Source of the DNA: SHVZ01 sp044223515
GTDB lineage: Bacteria; Pseudomonadota; Alphaproteobacteria; SHVZ01
Direction: 5' to 3'
Length of the DNA stretch: 64,000 nt
NCBI GenBank assembly: GCA_044223515.1
Contig: JBGALV010000006.1
Span: forward strand, 25,145 to 89,144
Part shown: one piece after another, positions 14,174 through 22,033 of the stretch
Position numbering within the stretch: the stretch's first letter is position 1
How the letters are laid out: every line of letters begins with the position of its first letter
Notes under the pieces: generated by a model
The model's input: the letters and a program-made list of their open reading frames with translations, nothing else
What the model was told of the DNA's origin: nothing
Database searches by the model: none
Program-made: the position numbers and the translations under genes

Positions 14174-16371
14174 CCGCTCGTCCCCGTCCGTTTCTCCTCG
14201 CCGCGGCGGGCAAGCCGCGACACGATCTCGCTGATCAGCTTGAAGCCGACGCCGTCCTCGAGCGTCAGGATCGATTCCGGGTGGAACTGAACGGCCGCGA
14301 TCGGCAGGTCCTTGTGCTCGATCGCCATGATCACGCCGTCCTCGGTCTTCGCCTTCACCAGCAGCGACGCGGGCAGCGTCTCCGGCTTCGCGAACAGCGA
14401 GTGGTAGCGGCCGACGGTGAACTTCTCCGGCAGTCCGGCGAGGAAGCGGCCGGGCTCCGGCGTCACCACCGAGGCCTTGCCGTGCATCGGCTCGCCGAGC
14501 TGGCCGAGGCTGCCGCCGAAGTGCTCGACCAGGCCCTGCAGGCCTAGGCACACGCCGAAGATCGGCACGTTGCGCCCGAGCGCCGCGTCCAGGGTCGCGG
14601 TCATCGCGAAGTCGGACGGACGGCCTGGCCCCGGCGAGAGCACGACCAGGTCGGGCGGCGACTTGGAGATCGCCTCCGCCGCGAGGCCGTGGCGGAGCGT
14701 CGTCACCTTGGCGCCGGTCTGCCTGATGTAGTCGGCCAGCATGTGGACGAAGCTGTCCTCGTGGTCGACCAGCAGCACGTTCAGGTCCTTGCCCGGCTGC
14801 GGCTTCGCCGCCTGCGCCTGCTTCGGCTTCGCCGCCTGGCTCGCGGAGCGGATCGCCGCCAGCATCGCGGAGGCCTTCAGCTTGCACTCGGCGTCCTCGG
14901 CCTCAGGCTCGGAGTCGAACAGCAGCGTGGCGCCGGCGCGCACCTCGGCGATGCCGTCCTTCATGCGGATCGTGCGCAGCGTGAGCCCGGTGTTGAGGTT
15001 GCCGTTGAAGCCGATCCAGCCGATGGCGCCGCCGTACCAGCGACGCGGCGACTTCTCGTGGTCCTCGAGGAACTGCATCGCCCAGAGCTTCGGCGCGCCG
15101 GTGACGGTGACGGCCCAGGCGTGGGTGAGGAATCCGTCGAGTGCGTCGTAGCCTTCGCGCAGATGGCCCTCGACGTGGTCGACCGTGTGGATCAGCCGCG
15201 AATACATCTCGATCTGGCGCCGGCCGATCACGCGCACGGTGCCGGGCTCGCAGACCCGCGCCTTGTCGTTGCGGTCGACGTCGGTGCACATCGTGAGCTC
15301 GGCCGCGTCCTTCTGCGAGTTGAGCAGCTTCAGGATCTGCCCGGCGTCGCCGATCGCATCGCGGCCGCGCGCGATCGTGCCCGAGATCGGGCAGGTCTCG
15401 ATGCGCTTGCCGTCGACGCGGACGAACATCTCGGGCGAGGCCGAGACCAGGAACTCTCCGTCGCCGAGGTTCATCAGCGCGCCGTAGGGCGCCGGGTTGA
15501 GGTCCTTCAGCACGTCGAAGACACGCGACGGCGATGCGGTCGTCGCCTCGCCGAAGGTCTGGCCGGGCACCACCTCGAACAGGTCGCCGCGGGCGAAGCT
15601 CTCCTTCGCCGTGTCGACGATCGCCGGATACTCGCCCGGCGCATGATCGGTGGTGACCGCGTCGCCGCCGTTGCCGAGACGGAACGGATGGTCGCCGCCG
15701 TCGCGCGGCAGATCGTCGGTCTTGTAGCCGTCGACGATGAAGTCGTAGCGATAGAGCATCGCCTGGTGGCGCTGGTGGTCGATCGCCAGGATCTCGTCGG
15801 GCAGATAGACGACGAGGTCGCGCTGGTCGGCCGAGCGCGTGAGGCGCTGGCGGATGCGCTCGAACTGGAACGCCAGATCGTAGCCGAAGGCGCCGTAGAG
15901 GCCGAGATGCGGCTCCTCCTCGGAGGAGAACAGGTCGACCAGCTTGCGCATCACCGAGAACAGGCTCGGCTGGCGCGAGCGCTGCTCCTCGGGGAAGCGC
16001 TCGGCCGGCTCGCGCACGCGGCCCGAGAGCTCGCCGTCGCCGGCGATCAGCGCCTCGACCGTGTCGGCGGTCTCGAGCGCGCCGCAGATCGCGCGCATCA
16101 GGATCTTGCCGCGCGCGTTCAGCGCCTGGACCTTGAACGTCCGGCCGCGGCCGGTGATCATCACCGGCGGGTTCTTGAAGCCGATGTCCCAGCGCGAGTA
16201 GCGGCCCGGGAACTCGACCGAGGAGGAGAAGAAGCAGCCGAGCTTGTGGTCGAGCGCCCGCACCAGCGGCTCGGCGACGTCGCCCTCGGGCAGGATCAGG
16301 CTGTGGCGCTCGACGGCGATGCCGCCCTTGGTGGTGTAGCGGTCGAAGCGCGGCTCGGCAGGACGAGACAT
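14170..16371 (-). CDS. trpE(G): Fused anthranilate synthase, TrpE-TrpG
   Basis: 733 residues. The N-terminal part (to about 520) is the chorismate-binding aminase subunit, with SASPEMFVRV, PISGTIARGRDA, DLVVYLPDE and the C-terminal IRAG-like AEVRAGATLLFDSE. The C-terminal part (about 533-733) is the glutamine amidotransferase, with NVLLVDHEDSFVHMLADY, SPGPGRPSDF, the nucleophile Cys in FGVCLGLQG and His-Glu in AVQFHPES. The protein converts chorismate and glutamine to anthranilate, the first step of tryptophan synthesis. The fusion is typical of rhizobia and relatives. The gene stands alone, as trpE(G) does in rhizobia, and is preceded by a leader-peptide attenuator (16458-16569). The N-terminal SxxYxxx feedback site was not examined closely. 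Confidence 0.95.
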   Translation of the reverse strand: MSRPAEPRFDRYTTKGGIAVERHSLILPEGDVAEPLVRALDHKLGCFFSSSVEFPGRYSRWDIGFKNPPVMITGRGRTFKVQALNARGKILMRAICGALETADTVEALIAGDGELSGRVREPAERFPEEQRSRQPSLFSVMRKLVDLFSSEEEPHLGLYGAFGYDLAFQFERIRQRLTRSADQRDLVVYLPDEILAIDHQRHQAMLYRYDFIVDGYKTDDLPRDGGDHPFRLGNGGDAVTTDHAPGEYPAIVDTAKESFARGDLFEVVPGQTFGEATTASPSRVFDVLKDLNPAPYGALMNLGDGEFLVSASPEMFVRVDGKRIETCPISGTIARGRDAIGDAGQILKLLNSQKDAAELTMCTDVDRNDKARVCEPGTVRVIGRRQIEMYSRLIHTVDHVEGHLREGYDALDGFLTHAWAVTVTGAPKLWAMQFLEDHEKSPRRWYGGAIGWIGFNGNLNTGLTLRTIRMKDGIAEVRAGATLLFDSEPEAEDAECKLKASAMLAAIRSASQAAKPKQAQAAKPQPGKDLNVLLVDHEDSFVHMLADYIRQTGAKVTTLRHGLAAEAISKSPPDLVVLSPGPGRPSDFAMTATLDAALGRNVPIFGVCLGLQGLVEHFGGSLGQLGEPMHGKASVVTPEPGRFLAGLPEKFTVGRYHSLFAKPETLPASLLVKAKTEDGVIMAIEHKDLPIAAVQFHPESILTLEDGVGFKLISEIVSRLARRGEEKRTGTSG

Positions 16372-16457
16372 GATACGGAAGCTCCCAGTTACGACGGTTT
16401 GAGACCGCTTCGGTCGACCGGGAGGCTTGGATTTTCAGGGAGGGTCTAGAAACTGAT

Positions 16458-16487
16458 AAGGCCGCCCGGTCTCCCCGGCGGCCCCTT
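16458..16487 (-). terminator. trp attenuator terminator hairpin
   Basis: In leftward reading, GGCCGCC pairs with GGCGGCC around a 9-11 base loop, followed by TTATC. The upstream segment just after the trpL stop (around 16509-16520) also contains GGCGGCC and can pair with the first arm, giving the competing antiterminator. The U-tract is weak, as in other high-GC attenuators. Confidence 0.7.
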
Positions 16488-16521
16488 TCGATCGATCAAA
16501 GTCGAACGCGGCGGCCGCCTG

Positions 16522-16569
16522 TCAGGCCCGCCACCACCAACGACGCGCGATCTTGATCGACCGGTTCAT
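16522..16569 (-). CDS. trpL: trpL leader peptide, 15 residues with three consecutive Trp
   Basis: The reading frame from ATG at 16569 encodes MNRSIKIARRWWWRA and ends in TGA. Three adjacent TGG codons act as the tryptophan sensor: ribosome stalling there when charged tRNA-Trp is scarce would favour the antiterminator over the terminator at 16458-16487, allowing trpE(G) to be read. The TGG-TGG-CGG stretch can itself pair with the GCCGCC segment after the stop codon. The composition closely resembles the rhizobial trpL (three Trp codons followed by Ala/Arg). In Sinorhizobium meliloti the terminated leader RNA and the peptide have their own trans roles; whether this holds here is unknown. Confidence 0.9.
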   Translation of the reverse strand: MNRSIKIARRWWWRA

Positions 16570-16577
16570 GGGCCGGA

Positions 16578-16606
16578 GGATGACCGAGGTCCGGAGTCGG
16601 CGTCAA
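16578..16606 (-). promoter_or_regulatory. Probable trp promoter
   Basis: In leftward reading TTGACG (16606-16601), a 17-base spacer and TCATCC (16583-16578) form a sigma-70-like promoter. The -10 end lies 8 bases before the trpL ATG, so the transcript would begin at or next to the start codon, as for the leaderless trpL mRNA of rhizobia. It abuts the stop codon of the upstream hydrolase gene. Confidence 0.5.
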
Positions 16607-16608
16607 GC

Positions 16609-17511
16609 CTATTCAACCCGCTTCAGGAACTCCGCGACCAGCGGCGTCCACAGCGGGCGGCCGTCGGCGCTGCCGAAAGTTTCGTGGCCTTCGTTCCTGA
16701 AGGCCGGCAGCAGGCGGTAGTCGACGTTGCCGCCGCCGGCCTTGAACGCATCGGCCAGGCGCTGGGACAGAGCCGGCGCGAAGTAGGTGTCGTTCATCGC
16801 ATAGAGCCAGAGCGAGGGCACCTTGGCTCCGCCGCCGAAGGTCCGCATCGCCGTGACCAGGCGATCGGGCGCGCAGTTCTCCTTGCCGCTCGGCCCCTGA
16901 TGGCCGCCACGGCCCCCGGCGAAGTTGATCACCGCGACCACGCCATCGATGTTGCGCCCGGCGCTCGCCGCCACACCGAAGCCGCCCGCCGATTGGCCGA
17001 TCAGGACCACCCGGTCCTTGCGGGCCATCGGCATGGCGCGGGCATAGCGGGCCACGGCCTCGATGTCGTCGGCCGCCGCCTTGCCGGCCGCGATGTAGTT
17101 GGCGTTGTCGCAGGTCCCGTACTTCTCCGGCCAGGGCGTGTTTTCCGGTTCGCCATAGCCGCGGCGAAGCGGCAGCACCACCATGTAGCCGCGCTCCACC
17201 AGCCACTCGCTTGCGGAACGGAAGGACGGCACGCTCATCTTGGGCCGGTCCGCGCCGCTGGGCGGCGAGCCGTGGTTGACGATCGCCACCTTGAACGGCC
17301 CGCTGCCGGAAGGGCGGAAGACCCGCGCCTTGAGGACGGCATCGCCGCCACCCGGAACGAACCACGCCTCCTCGTTGAGCTTCGGCGAGATCACCTGGAC
17401 AAGCCCCGGCTTGCGCGGCGCCTTGGACCAGGGATCGGGCTGCGCCGCGGCCGAGCCGGCGGCACCGACGGCGAGAGCGAGCGCGAGAACGATGCCGCGG
17501 ACGAAGCGCAT
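16609..17511 (-). CDS. Exported alpha/beta hydrolase (dienelactone hydrolase-like)
   Basis: 300 residues with a Sec signal peptide (MRFVRGIVLALALAVGAAG, cleavage after SAAAQ). The nucleophile elbow is GQSAGGFG; NHGSP forms the oxyanion-hole region; Asp in MNDTYF and His in NEGHETF complete a Ser-Asp-His triad. It should act in the periplasm on an ester or similar bond; the substrate is unknown. It closely resembles the lipoprotein hydrolase at 18545-19447 in length, motifs and order, so the two are paralogues. It is divergent from the MORN gene, 54 bases away. Its start codon is supported by the signal peptide. Its stop lies next to the trp promoter. Confidence 0.85.
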   Translation of the reverse strand: MRFVRGIVLALALAVGAAGSAAAQPDPWSKAPRKPGLVQVISPKLNEEAWFVPGGGDAVLKARVFRPSGSGPFKVAIVNHGSPPSGADRPKMSVPSFRSASEWLVERGYMVVLPLRRGYGEPENTPWPEKYGTCDNANYIAAGKAAADDIEAVARYARAMPMARKDRVVLIGQSAGGFGVAASAGRNIDGVVAVINFAGGRGGHQGPSGKENCAPDRLVTAMRTFGGGAKVPSLWLYAMNDTYFAPALSQRLADAFKAGGGNVDYRLLPAFRNEGHETFGSADGRPLWTPLVAEFLKRVE

Positions 17512-17565
17512 GATGGTCCTCCGAAGATGGCCGCCCGAGTCTAGCCGGATGCTATCTTGCGGGCC

Positions 17566-18522
17566 ATGCACGTGCTGTTCCTGCTCGCCACCCTTCTTCT
17601 CTCGTGGCCGGCGCTGGCCGAGTCCTGGTCGGCGGATCCGCGCAATGGATGCCGTGTCCGCAACGAGACGCGGGCGCCGGACGAGGTGTCGCTCTGGGAC
17701 GGCGTCTGCGTCGAGGGCACGGCGCAAGGACCGGGCCGCCTGGTCTGGGTCGCCCGCAACCGGCCGGTCTTCATCTACGAGGGAACGATGCAGGCGGGCG
17801 CGATGCACGGCGACGGCGCCTACGAGCTTCCCAACGGCCAGCGCTACGAAGGCCAGTTCGCCGACGACCTGCCTTCGGGCACGGGCGTCTACACCTGGCC
17901 CGGCGGCAGCCGCTACGAAGGCGGCTTCCGCAACGGCGAGTTCCACGGCCATGGCGTCCGCGTCTGGAGCGGCGACTCGCCCTTCGCCGGCGACCACTAC
18001 GACGGCGACTTCGTCGGCGGCCGTCGCACCGGCAAGGGCATCTACCTCTTCGCCAACGGCGATCGCTACGAAGGCGACTTCGTCGACGGCAAGATCACCG
18101 GGCTGGGCCGGTACACCTATCCCGACGGCGGCTACTACGAGGGTGAGCTGTTCGACGGCCGCTACAACGGGCGCGGCTTCCGCATCTGGCCGAACGGCGA
18201 CCGCTACTGGGGCGAGTTCCTCGACGACGAGCGCACCGGCGAGGGCGTCTACATCTGGGCAACCGGCCAGCGCTACGAAGGCACCTTCATCGACGGCAAG
18301 CGCCACGGGCACGGCGCCTATCTGTGGCCGGGCGAGAGCCTCTATGTCGGCGACTTCGCGCGCGACCGCATGAGCGGCAAGGGATTGCGGATCTGGGCCG
18401 ACGGCCGCCGCTACGACGGCGACTGGGACAATGACCAGCGCCACGGCGACGGCTGGTGTACCGACCCTGCTGGCGACAACGGCGCCTGCCGCTGCGTCGA
18501 CAACGAGTGCCGCTTCAAGTGA
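17566..18522 (+). CDS. Exported MORN-repeat protein
   Basis: 318 residues. A signal peptide (MHVLFLLATLLLSWPALA) is followed by a Cys-containing stretch and then about ten MORN repeats of 22-24 residues with the pattern YEG-x-F-x-x-G-x-x-x-G-x-G, from FIYEGTMQAG to RYDGDWDNDQRHGDG. The last 20 residues hold three closely spaced cysteines (CRCVDNEC region), probably disulfide-bonded in the periplasm. MORN repeats form an extended beta-hairpin stack used for binding or spacing at membranes; no catalytic part is seen. ATG at 17566 is preferred over an in-frame TTG at 17557. Flanking paralogous hydrolases suggest a shared envelope function, which is inference. Confidence 0.85.
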   Translation: MHVLFLLATLLLSWPALAESWSADPRNGCRVRNETRAPDEVSLWDGVCVEGTAQGPGRLVWVARNRPVFIYEGTMQAGAMHGDGAYELPNGQRYEGQFADDLPSGTGVYTWPGGSRYEGGFRNGEFHGHGVRVWSGDSPFAGDHYDGDFVGGRRTGKGIYLFANGDRYEGDFVDGKITGLGRYTYPDGGYYEGELFDGRYNGRGFRIWPNGDRYWGEFLDDERTGEGVYIWATGQRYEGTFIDGKRHGHGAYLWPGESLYVGDFARDRMSGKGLRIWADGRRYDGDWDNDQRHGDGWCTDPAGDNGACRCVDNECRFK

Positions 18523-18526
18523 GCGC

Positions 18527-18543
18527 CGCGCTCCGTGAGCGCG
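18527..18543. terminator. Hairpin between convergent MORN and hydrolase genes
   Basis: CGCGCTC pairs with GAGCGCG around a 3-base loop, directly between two stop codons, with ATTATTCC following on the rightward side. It could end rightward transcription, but there is no true U-tract. Confidence 0.35.
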
Positions 18544-18544
18544 A

Positions 18545-19447
18545 TTATTCCAGCGCCTCGACGAACGACGCGACGTAGCGCGCAAAGTACGCGAGCCCGT
18601 CCGGGTCGGCGAACATCGTGTGGCCGTCGTCCTTGAACGGCGGCAGCAGGATGTAGACCGCGCGACCGCCGGCGCCGCCATAGGCCGAGACCATCGCGCG
18701 CGACAGGTCCGGATCGAAGTAGCTGTCGTTCTCCGAATAGAGCCAGAGCGTCGGCACCTTCGCGGTCTTGCCGAAGGTCTCGACCGCGGCGACCAGGCGG
18801 TCGGGCGCGCAGCGCTCGTTCTCGGGTCCGCCGAGACGGCCGCCGGCGATGTTGATGGCGCCGAAGACGCCGGCCGGGTTGGTCGCGGTCGCGGCGACGA
18901 CGCCGAAACCGCCGGCCGACTGGCCGACCAGCAGGATGCGGTCGGGCTTGGTGATCCGGAGCAGCCGGAGCCGGCCGACCACGCCGAGAATGTCCTGGGC
19001 CGCGGCCTTCCCGGCGGCGACGAAGTCGGGGTCGTTGCAGGGCCCGGGGTTCTCCGGCCAGGCGCCGCTGTCGCCGTAGCCGCGACGCATCGGCACCGCC
19101 ACCGCGTAGCCGCGGGCGACGAACCATTCGGCGACATGGCGGAAGTTCGGCGGTTGCATGAACTGACGCGCCGGCTCGCCGGGCGAGCCGTGGTTGAGCA
19201 CCGCGACCGGGAACGGCCCGTTGCCGGGCGGGAAATACATGTGCGTCTTCAGCATCGCCGGCTTACCGTCCTCGCCGGGACCGCCCGGCATCAGCCAGGA
19301 CTCTTCGATCATCTTCGGTGCGGGCGGCGCCGCGGCGACGACGGGCGCGGGTATCGCCGCCGAGGTCGCCGGCGGTGCCGGCGGCGTGGCGCAGGCGGAA
19401 AGAAGCGCTGCGAGAAGCGCGGCCGGGAGGAGGCGGGCGAAGGTCAT
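18545..19447 (-). CDS. Alpha/beta hydrolase lipoprotein
   Basis: 300 residues. The signal sequence ends in the lipobox LLSAC, so the mature protein should be lipid-anchored, followed by a Pro/Ala-rich linker (about 25-50). The hydrolase domain repeats the features of the paralogue at 16609-17511: LNHGSPGEPA, VPMRRGYGDSG, nucleophile GQSAGGFG, NDSYF and KDDGHTMF for the Asp and His. The substrate is not known. The two paralogues sit on each side of the MORN gene, one soluble and one anchored. It is divergent from the ABC binding-protein gene (116 bases). Confidence 0.85.
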   Translation of the reverse strand: MTFARLLPAALLAALLSACATPPAPPATSAAIPAPVVAAAPPAPKMIEESWLMPGGPGEDGKPAMLKTHMYFPPGNGPFPVAVLNHGSPGEPARQFMQPPNFRHVAEWFVARGYAVAVPMRRGYGDSGAWPENPGPCNDPDFVAAGKAAAQDILGVVGRLRLLRITKPDRILLVGQSAGGFGVVAATATNPAGVFGAINIAGGRLGGPENERCAPDRLVAAVETFGKTAKVPTLWLYSENDSYFDPDLSRAMVSAYGGAGGRAVYILLPPFKDDGHTMFADPDGLAYFARYVASFVEALE

Positions 19448-19563
19448 CGGGTGCCGGGGCAGGGTGATCGGGGAGAGTGGTACCAGCCGAGACCGCCTCT
19501 GTCATGGCCCGCGACACGCTTGCGGCCTATGATGCCGCCGATCTTCAGCGAACGGACCGAAAC

Positions 19564-21090
19564 ATGGCTCACGGAAAGGTCGTGGCGGGCGCGCTCGCCC
19601 TCGCCTGCGGATTGGCGCTGGCCTCGGCGGAAGCGACCGCCGGCAAGCGCAACGACACGTTGGAGTTCGCGTTCCAGCGCGAGACCGACTTCGTCGACCG
19701 CATCCACACAGATTCCCGCGAGTCGGCGACGCTGTCCTCGGCGATCTACGACACGCTTCTCTATCAGGATCCCGCCACCGGACAGGCGACCGGCCTGCTG
19801 GCGAAGTCGTGGACCTGGAAGGACGACCGGACGATCGAGCTCGACCTCCGCGAGGGCGTGAAGTTCCACAACGGCGACGCCTTCGACGCCGACGACGTCG
19901 TCTACACGGTCAAGTTCGTCATCGATCCCGAGAACAAGCTGCGCCAGCAGGAGAGCGCCTTCCTGTTCGTCAAGGACGCGGAGAAGCTCGCCTCGCACCG
20001 CGTGCGGCTCACGCTGGTGCGGCCCGAGCCGGTCGCGGAGTTCCTGCTCGCCGCGCGCTTTCTCGTCTGGCCGGCGAAGCACACGGCCGCGCAAGGCCAC
20101 ATGAGCCACGCGACCAAGCCCGTCGGCACCGGCCCCTATCGCGCACGCGACGTCGCTCCCGGCAAGGGCATCACGCTTCAGGCCTTCGACGGCTACTTCG
20201 CCGGGCCGAAGCCGAAGGCGCGGATCGCCAACGTCAATATCCGCATCGTGCCCGACCTGCAGACCCAGGTCGCCGAGCTGATGGCGGGGCGCCTCGACTT
20301 CGCCCAGGACATGCCGCCGGACCAGGCCGAGAACCTGAAGCTCAACCCGCAGCTCAAGGTCCTCTTCGGCGACACGATCCGCATCACCTTCCTCAGCCTC
20401 GATGCGGCCCAGCGCGCCGGCGACAGCCCGCTCAAGGACGAGCGCGTGCGCCGCGCCATCGCGCATGCGATCGACCGCGACGCGATCGCGAACCGCCTGA
20501 TCGGCGGCGGCTCGAAGGCGCTCTCGGCGCAGTGCCATCCGGCGATGAACCATTGCGTTCAGGACCTGCCCAAGGTCGCCTACGACCCGGCCCTGGCGAA
20601 GAAGCTGCTCGCCGACGCCGGGCAGGCGAACGGCGTCAGCCTGACGCTCGCCGCCTCGGTCGATCTCAAGACCGTCGCCGAGGCGATCCAGGGCTATCTC
20701 ACCGCCGTCGGCGTGCGCACCCGCATCGAGACCGCGCCGCTGCCGACGTGGCGCGGCAACTTCCTCAAGGGCGCCTCGCAGATGAGCGTGCTCGGATGGG
20801 GCGGCGGCGGCATCTACGACGTCGCCTCGGCGCTGCCGGTGTTCTTCGACATGGGCAATGCCGACTACGCCCGCGACCAGGAGGTCGCCGACTGGGTGAA
20901 GCTCGCCTCCTCGACATCCGACCAGGCGCGGCGCGCCCAGGTCTATCGCCAGGCGCTGACCCGCATCGCCGAGAGGACCTATACCGTGCCGCTTTACACC
21001 AACACGGTGAATTACGTGATGTCGGCCGAGGTCGACTACGCGCCGACCCGCGTCGACGTGCCGGTCCTGAGCCAGATCGGCTGGAAGTAG
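19564..21090 (+). CDS. Peptide/nickel-type ABC transporter substrate-binding protein
   Basis: 508 residues. A signal peptide (MAHGKVVAGALALACGLALA) precedes an SBP_bac_5 fold: LAKSWTWKDD, LREGVKFHNGDAFDADDVVY, DAQFN-region counterpart ITFLSLDAAQ, and VRRAIAHAIDRDAI. It would capture a peptide or related solute in the periplasm and deliver it to the two permeases encoded just downstream. The start at 19564 is chosen because it gives a clean signal peptide; an earlier in-frame start adds 29 residues without export features. No ATPase gene of this transporter follows, so the energising subunit must be encoded elsewhere. Confidence 0.9.
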   Translation: MAHGKVVAGALALACGLALASAEATAGKRNDTLEFAFQRETDFVDRIHTDSRESATLSSAIYDTLLYQDPATGQATGLLAKSWTWKDDRTIELDLREGVKFHNGDAFDADDVVYTVKFVIDPENKLRQQESAFLFVKDAEKLASHRVRLTLVRPEPVAEFLLAARFLVWPAKHTAAQGHMSHATKPVGTGPYRARDVAPGKGITLQAFDGYFAGPKPKARIANVNIRIVPDLQTQVAELMAGRLDFAQDMPPDQAENLKLNPQLKVLFGDTIRITFLSLDAAQRAGDSPLKDERVRRAIAHAIDRDAIANRLIGGGSKALSAQCHPAMNHCVQDLPKVAYDPALAKKLLADAGQANGVSLTLAASVDLKTVAEAIQGYLTAVGVRTRIETAPLPTWRGNFLKGASQMSVLGWGGGGIYDVASALPVFFDMGNADYARDQEVADWVKLASSTSDQARRAQVYRQALTRIAERTYTVPLYTNTVNYVMSAEVDYAPTRVDVPVLSQIGWK

Positions 21091-21115
21091 CCCACGCCGA
21101 CGCACAGCCCCTCGC

Positions 21116-22033
21116 GTGCTTCATGTCGTCCTGACCCGGCTCGTCGTCGCGATCCTGGTCGCGATCACGGTATCGGTCGTGGGATTCAGCCTGCTCAGGC
21201 TCTCGGGCGACCTCGCCGCCGAGCTCGCGGGCGAAGGTGCGACGCCGGCCGAGATCGAATCTACCCGCATCAAGCACGGGCTCGACCAGCCGCTCCCCGT
21301 TCAGTTCGTGACGTGGTCCCGCGACCTCGCTTCCGGCGATCTCGGCCGCTCGCTGTTCTCGGGCGAGCCGGTGCTCGACATGATCCTCACGCGCCTGCCG
21401 GTCACGCTCCAGCTCGCGGTCTATGCGCTGATCCTCTCGATCATCGTCGGCATCCCGCTCGGCATGATCGCGGCCATGCACCCAAGATCGTGGATTGATC
21501 GGGTGAGCCTGGTCACCGCCGTGCTGGGCCAGGCGGTGCCTAGCTTCTGGCTGGCGCTCGTGCTGATCGTGGTCTTCGGCGTGATGCTGCGCTGGACGCC
21601 GATCTCGGGCTCCGACACCTGGGCACATTTCATCCTGCCGACGGTGACGCTCGCGGCCTCGTCGCTGCCCGGCCTGATGCGGCTCACGCGGAGCGGCATG
21701 CTGGAGGCGCTCTCGACCGACTACATCCGCACCGCCCGCGCCAAGGGGCTCGCCGAGCGGACGCTGATGGCGGTGCATGCGCTGCCGAACGCGCTGCTGC
21801 CGGTGCTGGCGCTCGCCGCTGTCCAGCTCGGCACCTTGCTCGGCGGCTCGGTCATCGTCGAGTCGGTGTTCGCGCTCGACGGCATCGGGCTGCTCGCCTA
21901 TCGCTCGATCCTCCGCGGCGACTTCCCGGTCGTGCAGAGCATCCTGATCTTCGTGGCGCTCGCCTACACCGCGCTGACGCTGCTGGCCGATGTCGCCAAC
22001 GCGCTGATCGACCCGAGGATCCGGCTCGGATGA
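21116..22033 (+). CDS. Dpp/Opp-type ABC permease, DppB-like
   Basis: 305 residues with about six membrane helices. The N-terminus VLTRLVVAILVAITVSVVGF is the usual first helix of DppB-like permeases; EIESTRIKHGLDQPLPVQF follows in the periplasmic loop, and the EAA-loop reads DYIRTARAKGLAERTLMAVH. The start is a GTG 25 bases after the binding-protein stop. It pairs with the next permease through overlapping ATGA codons to form the membrane channel. Confidence 0.9.
   Translation: MLHVVLTRLVVAILVAITVSVVGFSLLRLSGDLAAELAGEGATPAEIESTRIKHGLDQPLPVQFVTWSRDLASGDLGRSLFSGEPVLDMILTRLPVTLQLAVYALILSIIVGIPLGMIAAMHPRSWIDRVSLVTAVLGQAVPSFWLALVLIVVFGVMLRWTPISGSDTWAHFILPTVTLAASSLPGLMRLTRSGMLEALSTDYIRTARAKGLAERTLMAVHALPNALLPVLALAAVQLGTLLGGSVIVESVFALDGIGLLAYRSILRGDFPVVQSILIFVALAYTALTLLADVANALIDPRIRLG

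Noticed and set aside
16609..19137. Extended leftward frame that would join the hydrolase at 16609 with sequence antisense to the MORN gene
   Set aside because: The clear signal peptide at 17511 marks the true start; the upstream part is Arg/Ser-rich shadow sequence.
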